From positions 62,001 to 126,000 of the forward strand of contig JAUHWL010000001.1 in assembly GCA_030424545.1 (NCBI GenBank): a DNA stretch of 64,000 nucleotides, written 5' to 3'. Positions 34,369-42,029 of this stretch are shown one piece after another. Numbering within the stretch: the stretch's first letter is position 1; the number at the start of each line of letters is the position of its first letter. The position numbers were made by a program, and so were the translations under genes. Below the pieces are notes generated by a model. That model worked only from the letters and a program-made list of their open reading frames with translations, ran no database searches and was not told where the DNA came from. The DNA is from Bacteroidia bacterium (GTDB lineage Bacteria > Bacteroidota > Bacteroidia > Flavobacteriales > Schleiferiaceae).

Positions 34369-35421
34369 CTACTTTTGGTTGCTGTTTTCTACACTTTTTA
34401 CACCTACGGGCATGCCCGGCTTTACTTGCAACAAGCCGCTGGTAATAACCGTATCGCCAGGCTGCAATCCTTTTGATACCAAAACGCTACTGCTTGTATA
34501 TTCTGATGTTTTTACAGAAACGGGCGTTACTTTTCCGCCTTTTTTAAGCCATACTCTTTGGCCTTGCAGTTCTTGAATTATGGCCTGCGAAGGAATTAGT
34601 AAAGCATCTGGAATTGTTTCAAAGCCAACAACAATGTCTGCAAATTGACCTGGCACCAAACGATCTGTGTTTTTTACCAGCGCTCTAGCTTTAATTGTGC
34701 GTGTGCTGCGATCAACCATAGGCTCTATGGCATAAATATTTGCTTTGTAAAGGCTATCTGAGGTAGCCACAGAAAAAGTGACCGGTGTATTTATTTTTAG
34801 TTGGTGCGCAAATTCTTCAGGCAAATCAAATTCCAATTTTAATTGATCTACTTGTTGCAATGTTGCCACGGGTGTATTTGAGGTAATAAAATCTCCCTCA
34901 GAAACTTGACGCAACCCTACCAAACCAGTAAATGGTGCGTAAATGCGCGTTTTGTTTAAGTTGGCTAAATCAAGATGATAATTGGCTACGGCTGTTAGGT
35001 AGGCGTTTTCTGCCTGATCATATTCTTCTTGACTAATGCCATCTATTTTTAGCAACTCATCTTTACGGCCCAATTCTGTTTTTAGCATTTTCTGTTGTAA
35101 GTCTGCCTTTTCCACTTGCGCTTTTAGGTCATCATTTTGCAATTCTACCAACAAGGTGCCTTTCACTACGCGGCTGCCTTCTTTAAACCTTATGGTTTTA
35201 ATTTTTCCAGAACTTTCGGTGGTTAAATTCACAGATTCATATGCCATTAAAGACCCTGTTGCTTTATGTTTAAGCTGAAACGGACTTGGTGTTGTTACAA
35301 AAACATCAACGCTAATAAGTGAGGGGCCTCCTTTTTTATCGAGGTGATCTTCTTGATTTCCACAGGAAACAAGGGTAAAAAACAACGTGACTGCAAAAAG
35401 TGCTTTAAAAATGTACTGCAT
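34369..35421 (-). CDS. RND efflux periplasmic adaptor lipoprotein
   Basis: A 350-residue HlyD/AcrA-like adaptor. The signal peptide ends LFFTLVSC with Cys20 lipidated. A lipoyl half (SGKIKTIRFKEGSRVVKGTLLVEL), a short helical hairpin, the second lipoyl half (RIYAPFTGLVGLRQVSEGDFI) and barrel and membrane-proximal domains follow. It is the first gene of the operon, ten bases ahead of the pump. A TAAATTTG promoter element precedes it. Confidence 0.94.
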   Translation of the reverse strand: MQYIFKALFAVTLFFTLVSCGNQEDHLDKKGGPSLISVDVFVTTPSPFQLKHKATGSLMAYESVNLTTESSGKIKTIRFKEGSRVVKGTLLVELQNDDLKAQVEKADLQQKMLKTELGRKDELLKIDGISQEEYDQAENAYLTAVANYHLDLANLNKTRIYAPFTGLVGLRQVSEGDFITSNTPVATLQQVDQLKLEFDLPEEFAHQLKINTPVTFSVATSDSLYKANIYAIEPMVDRSTRTIKARALVKNTDRLVPGQFADIVVGFETIPDALLIPSQAIIQELQGQRVWLKKGGKVTPVSVKTSEYTSSSVLVSKGLQPGDTVITSGLLQVKPGMPVGVKSVENSNQK

Positions 35422-35431
35422 GTTTTTTAAA

Positions 35432-35439
35432 CAAATTTA
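35432..35439 (-). promoter_or_regulatory. -7 promoter element of the RND efflux operon
   Basis: TAAATTTG on the minus strand matches TAnnTTTG, with ATTG 18 bases upstream as a possible -33 element. The adaptor's ATG is at 35421, giving a very short leader. Confidence 0.45.
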
Positions 35440-35614
35440 GAGGTTCAAAGAACGTAACAATTGTTTAAACATTAAGTTATAGGGAGGGGTAAAAAATGTT
35501 ATTCTTTGTGAAAAATCACAAACTGTTTTGTACGCTTCTAAATACTTTAATGTGGGGTTTTATTGGCGAAATTATGTCGCCCATACAAAGCTTGTTTCCA
35601 CACCTTTTAAAACC

Positions 35615-35815
35615 AATGTGCTACGCACATCATTTATATAATTCGTCCTTATGGGACTTAGAAAATGGCAAAATAAAAGTCTTAGAAGGGCAATGAAGAA
35701 ATTGATAAATGAAATTCGTTTTCGTCCTGAAGGGACGGAATACCTGAGCGAAGGATGAAATCCTCTGTACAAAAAAACACGAAAAGAAAAGCCCCGAAAG
35801 GGCAACATATTTTAT
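35615..35815. repeat. Intergenic element of four small GC-rich hairpins
   Basis: The 448-base gap between the RND operon and the methyltransferase gene holds GTGC-TAC-GCAC, GTCC-TTAT-GGGAC, CGTCC-TGAA-GGGACG and GCCCC-GAAA-GGGC stems in a row. Open frames here (+ 35496-35696, - 35572-35808) are rich in residues forced by these repeats and look spurious. It resembles dispersed intergenic repeats common in Bacteroidota. No gene seen. Confidence 0.5.
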
Positions 35816-35869
35816 TGTGCGAAAGAAGGAGCTAGCGGATTGGCCAATGCGGGCATTCCTTAATTCGTT

Positions 35870-36793
35870 TTAAGAAATAATATACCCATGCGTAATGGCC
35901 ATATCTGTTTCAGAAAAATGACCAAACTCCGAATGTACATTTACTTGTTTTAGGCTTTCGAGATTTCCTTTTCTTGTCTCTTCTTCAAGAATGGGAATAT
36001 TTAAATCAGCATAAATTTTTTGGTAATCTGGCCAGCGCATGCGGTTTTGTGGCTGAATAGAATTATCAATCAAATCCCATTGTTTGGCAGAAAACTTCAA
36101 GAAATTATATGCGGTAATGCTTGCATCAAAATGGGCAAAATGATCGGTTAAATCTATAAAGTGACTTTGTACACCTTCAGTTTTAATTAACCTTTTAAAT
36201 TCTTTTAAAATATCAATAAGTATGTTTTTAGGAATGTGCTCAAACGTATTGTTGCTGCAAATAAAATCGAAACTTTGCGCTTTAAAATTTGTGTTGCGTG
36301 CATCTATTAAATGCGTTTGTAAATGTATTTTCTGGTTAAAAGCTTCTTTTGTTTTTAGTTGATCTTTTAAAATGGCCATCAATTCTTGCCAACGTGATTC
36401 TTGCAGATTTGGCAAATACGCATCCAACTTTCCGGCATCACGCCATTCTTTAAATTTTTTAATGGTGGTTAGCTGACTTTCGGTGGTCATCCAACTTTGA
36501 ATATCTATAGAAACCGTGTTCTTAAACCCGTTTAAAAAAAGGGCAATGGGCACAATGGGATACCAGCCGGTACCAAGCTCTAAAACCTGTGCTTCTTTAA
36601 CATTTGTTTTAGAAAATTTGGTAAAATAATTTACATGGTCTCGTGCATGGGTAATTTTCCAATCAAAATGTTGGTCTGTAAGCAAAACGGCTTTTGTAAC
36701 ATGCTTTTGAAAAAGAAAGTTTACTTTTTCGCTGTTTGGCAAAAAAGAAATTCCTTTTTGAATAATGGCTTTTGCCATCCATTTTAAGCCCAT
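35870..36793 (-). CDS. Class I SAM-dependent methyltransferase
   Basis: A 307-residue protein with a Rossmann-type methyltransferase core. The SAM-binding strand is AQVLELGTGWYPIVPIALFL (motif I), the acidic strand is VSIDIQSW, and FDFICSNNTFEHIPKNILIDILKEFKRLIK matches the motif IV/post-IV region of SAM methyltransferases. An extra N-terminal 70 residues and a long insertion (about 105-150) are not assigned. Substrate unknown. No close partner gene. Confidence 0.85.
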   Translation of the reverse strand: MGLKWMAKAIIQKGISFLPNSEKVNFLFQKHVTKAVLLTDQHFDWKITHARDHVNYFTKFSKTNVKEAQVLELGTGWYPIVPIALFLNGFKNTVSIDIQSWMTTESQLTTIKKFKEWRDAGKLDAYLPNLQESRWQELMAILKDQLKTKEAFNQKIHLQTHLIDARNTNFKAQSFDFICSNNTFEHIPKNILIDILKEFKRLIKTEGVQSHFIDLTDHFAHFDASITAYNFLKFSAKQWDLIDNSIQPQNRMRWPDYQKIYADLNIPILEEETRKGNLESLKQVNVHSEFGHFSETDMAITHGYIIS

Positions 36794-36862
36794 TGATCGA
36801 TAAAATTTAAAAGTGCAAGTAAACGGAATTTAAGTGAAATGGGAAATTTGCCAAAAAACAAA

Positions 36863-36889
36863 AATCCTCCTACAATTTGCAGGAGGATT
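36863..36889 (-). terminator. Terminator after the TPR protein gene
   Basis: AATCCTCCT and AGGAGGATT form a perfect nine-base stem with a nine-base loop, followed on the minus strand by a T-rich run. It starts three bases after the stop codon at 36892. Confidence 0.85.
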
Positions 36890-36891
36890 GA

Positions 36892-37407
36892 CTATAAAAA
36901 GATACTTAAAATTTCAATTGGGTTCAATCTACTTCTCAATCTTTTCATCTCACTTTTGATATAAATGAGATACGGTGTGTTTGTTGCGTCTGCGTATGCT
37001 TTCTTCAAACATTTGTAGGCTTTGCGGTATTCACCTTTACGTTCGTAACCACTACTCAACACATCATATACAATCGCAAATTCAGCACCGGGCACTTCTA
37101 AAACGCGATTCAAAATGGCTTCGGCTTCAGAATATCTACGCAATTGAACATACAACCTACCCAAGTTAATGTAAACCGCAGGATAATCTGGGCTATATTT
37201 TAACGCAAGGTTGAAGAGTTCTTCAGCACGTGCTGTATTTTCTACTCTAGCTACATAAAACCAACCAAGGTGGTTGTATGCGCGGCCGTAGTGCGGGTCA
37301 ATCATTAAAATTTCATCGAGCAAGTTTTTTCCCTCTTCGATTCTGTTTTCACTCATGGCAGCATCTGCCATGGCGAATAACACGTCAACGTCAGATTCGT
37401 TTCTCAT
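36892..37407 (-). CDS. Tetratricopeptide repeat protein
   Basis: A 171-residue soluble protein made of about four TPR units, with the Ala8/Gly8 and Pro32 pattern visible in AYNHLGWFYVARVENTARAEELFNLALKYSPDYPAVYINLGRLYV and YERKGEYRKAYKCLKKA. Such repeats mediate protein contacts; the partner is unknown. The gene has an unusual structured leader (37410-37540) with two interlocked inverted repeats and an upstream terminator, suggesting RNA-level control or a separate small RNA. Confidence 0.88.
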   Translation of the reverse strand: MRNESDVDVLFAMADAAMSENRIEEGKNLLDEILMIDPHYGRAYNHLGWFYVARVENTARAEELFNLALKYSPDYPAVYINLGRLYVQLRRYSEAEAILNRVLEVPGAEFAIVYDVLSSGYERKGEYRKAYKCLKKAYADATNTPYLIYIKSEMKRLRSRLNPIEILSIFL

Positions 37408-37430
37408 GGCGTTTTAGTATTAAGCTCACC

Positions 37431-37507
37431 GCTCCGGGAAGTTTGGAGCATTTATAACTGCACACAAGCTCTTCCCGGTATTGGTGGTTTGTCTCCGAGT
37501 TGTGTGC
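37431..37507 (-). ncRNA. Possible pseudoknotted leader RNA before the TPR gene
   Basis: Read on the minus strand, GCACACAA (37507-37500) pairs with TTGTGTGC (37467-37460), and CCGGGAAG (37478-37471), inside that loop, pairs with CTTCCCGG (37441-37434) beyond it. This interlocked 8+8 bp arrangement is an H-type pseudoknot. A competing hairpin GCTCC/GGAGC (37449-37445 and 37435-37431) uses the same bases. It does not match a riboswitch class that I know. Confidence 0.45.
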
Positions 37508-37536
37508 AAAAAAAATCCCCTCGCAAAGCAAGGGGA
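37508..37536 (-). terminator. Terminator upstream of the TPR leader
   Basis: TCCCCTTGC paired with GCGAGGGGA (one G-U), loop of three, then eight T residues on the minus strand. It must end a minus-strand transcript that starts to the right, where no protein gene is seen, or act as an attenuator for the TPR gene. Confidence 0.7.
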
Positions 37537-37577
37537 CAATAAAAAAAATGTGAGTTTCTTTCGTCTATTGCTTTTGT

Positions 37578-37662
37578 GAGAAATGGATAATCTCCTGTCC
37601 GAAAAATATTGGCAGGTTAGTTTGTTTTGTAAAATGGCGATTCATCGCGTACATAATTTCTC
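37578..37662 (-). ncRNA. Candidate structured small RNA ending at the 37.5 kb terminator
   Basis: GAGAAAT and ATTTCTC enclose two smaller hairpins, GCGAT-ATCGC (37637-37648) and CCTG..CC/GG..CAGG (37594-37616). This makes a three-way-junction-like fold in a gap without a protein gene, about 40 bases upstream (in minus sense) of a strong terminator. Weak evidence; 6S RNA and similar were considered, but no diagnostic sequence was found. Confidence 0.3.
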
Positions 37663-37939
37663 TCTTTAAAGTGGTGCGAATATACCCATGCTGTAGTTCT
37701 CTGGGGATGAGATTACACGTATAAAGAATTTGGTTGTTTAGAATGGCTAATCAATTGAGTTATCGATTTTTTATAAATAAACATTTATTTAAAACTTTGC
37801 GTTTCTTTGAAAATAATAGACTATAGAATTAATACCTACCCAATGCCAAACCCGATTTCCTATTCGCAATATTTCAGCTATTCTTATATGTTTATACGGT
37901 GTCATGTTATAGATGCAAATGGCAATACATTCACTCTAA

Positions 37940-38161
37940 AAAGAACTATGTTATATACCTGTTAATGGTGGACAATTACATAATAAAAAACTAAAAAGTG
38001 TAACCAAGGGTAAAAATTCGGTTCAATTAGACTTATCAGGTTTAAATTTATCGTCAGAAACCTATATTCTCAAATTAGTGTCATCAAAAGAATCACAAAA
38101 AGCCTCTTTTGTAATGGCAAAAATAAATCCGTTATGTTATCAAGACAAATTATACAATTAG
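37940..38161 (+). pseudogene. Remnant of a T9SS type A sorting domain
   Basis: This frame, bounded upstream by a stop, reads YIPVNGGQLHNKK, then NSVQLDLSGLNLSSETYILKLVSS, then KASFVMAK, which is the last third of a type IX sorting domain. No start codon, signal peptide or enzyme region precedes it. The frame runs 27 bases into the next lipoprotein gene. It looks like the tail left after deletion or recombination of a secreted-protein gene. Confidence 0.6.
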
Positions 38162-38703
38162 GGTTTTTCACAATGTGCACAATCTTGTTCTTTTCGTCAT
38201 GTAAAAAAGAACACTTGGATGAGATTCCTTATACAGGCAATGTAAATGCACTTATTAATGGCGTGCTATGGGAAGGCGATGCACACATGCTTGATCGAGG
38301 ATCAACTTTTCATCTAGGTGGAGATAAGTACAAAGATATTGGCAATGGCATAGTAGTTCCTTGGGAACACCTTGGAATGGCATATATAAATAAAAGTGTT
38401 GGAAATAGGCAGAAAATTATACCCGAAGATTCCTTGTATTTTACCATACCTCCACAGACAATTCACGCTTATGGTGCGTTTGGAACTAGTCAAGATGACG
38501 GAGATGTAGCGTGTGATTTATATCAAGTTTTAGGCAATGATTCCGTAAACAACTGGGTGCGTGTTATTCGCCAAGAAAACAATTACAGTGAAGTTTGGGG
38601 CAGTTTCAGTATGCACTTATATCGAATTTATACCTGCAATGTGTCTACTTACCCAGACACTTTGCTCATAACAAACGGTTCATTCTATTTTAAAATAAAA
38701 TAG
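38134..38703 (+). CDS. Hypothetical lipoprotein
   Basis: A 189-residue product with a lipoprotein signal (LGFFTMCTILFFSSC, Cys23) followed by KKEHLDEIPYTGNVNALINGVLWEGDAHM. The 'INGVLWEGDA' opening is typical of small Bacteroidota surface lipoproteins of the DUF6252-like kind, whose role is unknown. A later start at the in-frame Met14 would leave too short a signal. It ends 19 bases from the convergent paaD gene. Confidence 0.75.
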   Translation: MLSRQIIQLGFFTMCTILFFSSCKKEHLDEIPYTGNVNALINGVLWEGDAHMLDRGSTFHLGGDKYKDIGNGIVVPWEHLGMAYINKSVGNRQKIIPEDSLYFTIPPQTIHAYGAFGTSQDDGDVACDLYQVLGNDSVNNWVRVIRQENNYSEVWGSFSMHLYRIYTCNVSTYPDTLLITNGSFYFKIK

Positions 38704-38721
38704 CAAACCAACCCTTGTAGC

Positions 38722-39201
38722 CTAAATACACTTAAAATAATCAAACGGCTCTTGGCAAGTGTTGCATTTGTATTGCGATTTACAGGCGGTGCTGCCAAAG
38801 GCAGAAACCATTGTGGCTTCTAAAGATTTGCAATAGGGGCATCTCGGTTTTGGTGATTCAGCAAACAAAGCGCGTTTGTCGGCTGTGTTTTTTACTGGTG
38901 GTGCAATCCCGTATTCTTCCAGTTTTTGTCTCCCTTCCTCTGTAATCCAATCTGTGGTCCACGGTGGTGATAAAACTGTTTTAACAACAACGTTTTCTAT
39001 TTGATGGTTTGTCAAAGCTGTTTTTATATCGGCTTCAATCACATCCATTGCGGGGCAGCCCGTGTAGGTTGGCGTTATAACAATTTCTATTCCTCCGTTT
39101 ACTTCATTTACCCCCCGAACAACGCCCATATCTAAAACAGTAAGAACAGGTATTTCAGGGTCTTTTACAGTTTTGAGAATAGAAAATATATAATCGTTCA
39201 T
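38722..39201 (-). CDS. paaD: Phenylacetyl-CoA epoxidase maturation protein PaaD
   Basis: A 159-residue protein of the MIP18/SufT-like family fused to a C-terminal zinc site. The DUF59 part carries VKDPEIPVLTVLDMGVV and ITPTYTGCPAMDVIEADI. The tail has CPYCKS, STACKSQYKCNTCQ and a final FKCI. PaaD is thought to help assemble the iron centre of the PaaABCE monooxygenase. It is separated from paaC by an unrelated lipoprotein gene, which is unusual. Confidence 0.93.
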   Translation of the reverse strand: MNDYIFSILKTVKDPEIPVLTVLDMGVVRGVNEVNGGIEIVITPTYTGCPAMDVIEADIKTALTNHQIENVVVKTVLSPPWTTDWITEEGRQKLEEYGIAPPVKNTADKRALFAESPKPRCPYCKSLEATMVSAFGSTACKSQYKCNTCQEPFDYFKCI

Positions 39202-39245
39202 AAATGCTTATTTCCAAAACAGATGAGATTTCTAAACCTTTTCTC

Positions 39246-39785
39246 TTACAATGGGTTTGCTGTAACGTCTAGTGTATAAATCAATTTTAAATCAGCAACA
39301 ACGGGCACCTTAGATACCATTCCATTCACGTTATATGTAATCATTTTTTGATTTAACAGCTGATCTTTCATATAATTAAACGCGCCAGCATTATCGCTTA
39401 AATCTATGATTGTACCTGAATCAAATGCGTTTTGAATGTTGGTTGGTGGAATGGCAAGAAAATATCCTCCACCTAAATCTATAGACCCAGATAATTCGGC
39501 ATTTGGTGCGCTGTTGCTGCTTAATACCTGTAGCTGAATTCTCTTTACCACAATATTTTCTAGTTTGTTTACGTACTCTTTTACCTCTCCGTCATTCAAA
39601 TCTATTGTAGCACTTTCTGTAAACACGGCCGAGCTATCAGGCTCCGTTGCTGTTTGAATGTCCAAAGCAAATGTTTCATCAAACGTGGTTTCAAAAGTGA
39701 TGTTTGCGGCATCTTTTAATTTATCGCAACCCGTAAAAACGAGCAGTGCAATTGCAACTAAGAGTAATATTGGGTTTTTTTTCAT
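39246..39785 (-). CDS. Hypothetical lipoprotein inside the paa operon
   Basis: A 179-residue protein with a lipoprotein signal (PILLLVAIALLVFTGC, Cys20). The mature part (KDAANITFETTFDETFALDIQTATEPDSSAVFTESATIDL...) is an acidic, beta-rich domain of no family I can name, similar in style to small Bacteroidota lipoproteins. It sits between paaC (62 bases) and paaD (44 bases) on the same strand, so it is probably co-transcribed with them. A link to phenylacetate use is suggested only by position. Confidence 0.75.
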   Translation of the reverse strand: MKKNPILLLVAIALLVFTGCDKLKDAANITFETTFDETFALDIQTATEPDSSAVFTESATIDLNDGEVKEYVNKLENIVVKRIQLQVLSSNSAPNAELSGSIDLGGGYFLAIPPTNIQNAFDSGTIIDLSDNAGAFNYMKDQLLNQKMITYNVNGMVSKVPVVADLKLIYTLDVTANPL

Positions 39786-39847
39786 GACTATCTATTATCT
39801 ACAAAATATTGCAGTGTTAAAACGAACCAGTTTATTGAATTTTTCTA

Positions 39848-40648
39848 TTACCATTTTGCATCTGGATAGGCGCGTGGCAAGAATTGCATTTCGGCTAAAA
39901 TATATCCAAGGTGCTCGCTATGCACACCTTTGCGGCCGCCTGTTTGTGCCCAAGTATCTGTGGGTAATGTTAGCGTTGCCATTTCCATTACCTGGTTAAT
40001 TTTACTTTGCCAAGCATCTTTTAAATCGGCTGTTTTATAGCCAATACTTGCTACCGCCATCATTTCTTCAACTTGGTCGGTTTCAAACATTTCGCCCACC
40101 CACATCCAAATATCATCAATAGATTTTTGCATTTTTTGCTTGCTTTCTTCTGTGCCATCGCCTAGTCTAATCATCCACTCTGCGCTCCATTGGGCGTGGT
40201 AAGTAATTTCTTTAATGGCTTTCTGGGCAATTCCCGCAAGGTTTTCGTTGGCGCTTTCTGTTAATTTCTCAAACAAGAAATAGTTTAGCGTATCATAAAA
40301 AACAAGTTTGGCTATGGTGTCGCCCCAATGTCCGTTAGGTTGTTCTAGCAACAAAAAGTTTTTAAACTCGTTGGTATCTCGCTTATAGGCAAAATCGTCT
40401 TCTGTTGTGCCGTCCCCTTTAATTTCGGCCGCCATTTGATATAGCAGTCTAGCCCGCCCAATATGGTCTAACGCCATGTTGCTCATTGCGATATCTTGCT
40501 CTAGCACGGGTCCTTTGCTGCACCATTCAGAAAGTCGTTGACCAAGAATTAAGGCATCATCAGCTAAGCGCAATACGTATTGCAATAACGCCTCTTTTTC
40601 AGAAATTTTTTGTTCGGTGATGTTTAACCACCCTCCTTTAAAACTCAT
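39848..40648 (-). CDS. paaC: Phenylacetyl-CoA 1,2-epoxidase structural subunit PaaC
   Basis: A 266-residue ferritin-like subunit that stabilises the catalytic PaaA in the multicomponent epoxidase. Characteristic stretches: LRLADDALILGQRLSEWCSKGPVLEQDIAMSNMALDHIGRARLLY, then FLLLEQPNGHWGDTIAKLVFYDTLNYFLF and the C-terminal GGRKGVHSEHLGYILAEMQFLPRAYPDAKW. PaaC lacks the metal centre of PaaA. It follows paaB by 11 bases. Confidence 0.96.
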   Translation of the reverse strand: MSFKGGWLNITEQKISEKEALLQYVLRLADDALILGQRLSEWCSKGPVLEQDIAMSNMALDHIGRARLLYQMAAEIKGDGTTEDDFAYKRDTNEFKNFLLLEQPNGHWGDTIAKLVFYDTLNYFLFEKLTESANENLAGIAQKAIKEITYHAQWSAEWMIRLGDGTEESKQKMQKSIDDIWMWVGEMFETDQVEEMMAVASIGYKTADLKDAWQSKINQVMEMATLTLPTDTWAQTGGRKGVHSEHLGYILAEMQFLPRAYPDAKW

Positions 40649-40659
40649 GTTTATTAAAT

Positions 40660-40950
40660 TTACATGTGGCCCACTTCATCGGGTATTTCATAAAATGTTG
40701 GATGACGATAAATTTTATCATCACTCGGTGTAAAAAGCGGTTCCTTTTCATCTGGGCTCGTTGCGGTTATTTGCTCGCTAGGAACAACCCAAATACTTAC
40801 GCCTTCACTTCTTCTGCAATATACATCACGTGCATTGCTAATGGCCATATCTGCATCTGGGGCATGTAGGCTCCCAACGTGTTTATGGCTAAGTCCGTTT
40901 TTACTTCTTATAAAAACTTCCCAAATTTTAAAGTCCGATTTTTCTGCCAT
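40660..40950 (-). CDS. paaB: Phenylacetyl-CoA 1,2-epoxidase subunit PaaB
   Basis: A 96-residue small subunit thought to bridge PaaAC heterodimers. The sequence matches the family from end to end (IWEVFIRSKNGLSHKHVGSLHAPDADMAISNARDVYCRRSEGVSIWVVPS). The frame is open to 41043, but the ATG at 40950 (MAEKSDFK) is chosen because the longer version would overlap paaA by about 80 bases and add a non-family leader. It lies ten bases after paaA. Confidence 0.95.
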   Translation of the reverse strand: MAEKSDFKIWEVFIRSKNGLSHKHVGSLHAPDADMAISNARDVYCRRSEGVSIWVVPSEQITATSPDEKEPLFTPSDDKIYRHPTFYEIPDEVGHM

Positions 40951-40960
40951 GATTATGGTT

Positions 40961-41911
40961 TTATGCTGCTGATTGTTTTTTTCTTGCTTGTTGTTTCTTT
41001 GCATAGGCGTTGGCGGCTTCACGCACCCATGCTCCTTCTTCATGAGCCTTAATGTGGTTTATTATGCGTTGTTTATTGCAAGGGCCATTCCCTTTTACCA
41101 CGGCATAGAATTCATCCCAATTCATTTCACCAAAGTCATAACTTTTGCGCTCTTCGTTCCATTTTAAATCTGGATCTGGAATGGTAAGCCCTATAAACTC
41201 CGCCTGCGGAACAGTTTTATCTACAAACTCTTGGCGCAAGGTGTCATTGCTTTTTCTTTTAATTCTCCACTTCATGCTTTGTGCACTGTTGGGTGAATTA
41301 TCATCGCTTGGGCCAAACATCATTAAACTAGGCCACCACCAACGGTTTAGAGCGTCTTGAGCCATTGCTTTTTGCTCTTTTGTTCCCGCAGCCAAACGCA
41401 TCATTATTTCATAACCTTGACGCTGATGAAAAGATTCTTCTTTACAGATTTTCACCATTGCTCTGGCATACGGACCGTAGCTTGTACGGCAAAGCATTAC
41501 TTGATTTTGTATTGCGGCTCCATCAACCAACCAGCCTACGGCACCCATATCTGCCCACGTTACCGTAGGGTAATTAAAAATGGATGAGTACTTGGCTTTT
41601 CCTGTCTGTAATTGGTTGATTAATTCATCTCTGGTAATACCAAGCGTTTCTGTTGCAGAATACAAATAGAGCCCATGACCAGCTTCGTCTTGCACTTTGG
41701 CAAGCAATATTAATTTGCTTCGTAATGAGGGTGCGCGAGTAATCCAATTTGCTTCTGGCTGCATGCCAATAACTTCAGAGTGCGCATGCTGACTCATTTG
41801 TCTGATTACCGTTTGCCTATATTTTTCAGGCATCCAGTCTTTCGGCTCAACTTTGTTTTCAGCCTCTACATATTGCTGAAATCTATCTTCTAAACTATAT
41901 TCTTCTCCCAT
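40961..41911 (-). CDS. paaA: Phenylacetyl-CoA 1,2-epoxidase catalytic subunit PaaA
   Basis: A 316-residue di-iron oxygenase subunit that forms ring-1,2-epoxyphenylacetyl-CoA from phenylacetyl-CoA with O2. Iron-ligand motifs of the ferritin-like fold are visible: [13 protein letters not shown] (Glu and His) and [17 protein letters not shown] (Glu and His). Length fits the family. It is the first gene of paaA-B-C-lipoprotein-D and is divergent from paaE. A TATTTTTG element (41947-41954, minus) is a possible -7 promoter box, with no clear -33. Confidence 0.97.
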   Translation of the reverse strand: MGEEYSLEDRFQQYVEAENKVEPKDWMPEKYRQTVIRQMSQHAHSEVIGMQPEANWITRAPSLRSKLILLAKVQDEAGHGLYLYSATETLGITRDELINQLQTGKAKYSSIFNYPTVTWADMGAVGWLVDGAAIQNQVMLCRTSYGPYARAMVKICKEESFHQRQGYEIMMRLAAGTKEQKAMAQDALNRWWWPSLMMFGPSDDNSPNSAQSMKWRIKRKSNDTLRQEFVDKTVPQAEFIGLTIPDPDLKWNEERKSYDFGEMNWDEFYAVVKGNGPCNKQRIINHIKAHEEGAWVREAANAYAKKQQARKKQSAA

Positions 41912-42008
41912 AGCAACAAACGTTCTATTTTCTGGTTACAAGATTACAAAAATAGCAAGCTTTATTCTTTAGCTGATTACTATCAGTTGTAAGATTCCAC
42001 AAGTGTAC

Positions 42009-42016
42009 TACTTTTG
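42009..42016 (+). promoter_or_regulatory. -7 promoter element of paaE
   Basis: TACTTTTG matches TAnnTTTG, with GTTG 19 bases upstream as the -33 element. It lies 13 bases before the ATG at 42030 and so excludes the earlier GTG (42003) as a likely start. Confidence 0.55.
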
Positions 42017-42029
42017 GCAAATTCTAAAA

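Noticed and set aside
35496-35808. Open frames on both strands (66 and 78 codons) as small genes
   Set aside because: They consist largely of translated hairpin repeats and have no ribosome-binding site or recognisable family.
37410-37800. tmRNA, SRP RNA or 6S RNA
   Set aside because: No tRNA-like ends, tag peptide, SRP tetraloop sequence or long bubble-type rod structure was found; only generic stems are visible.
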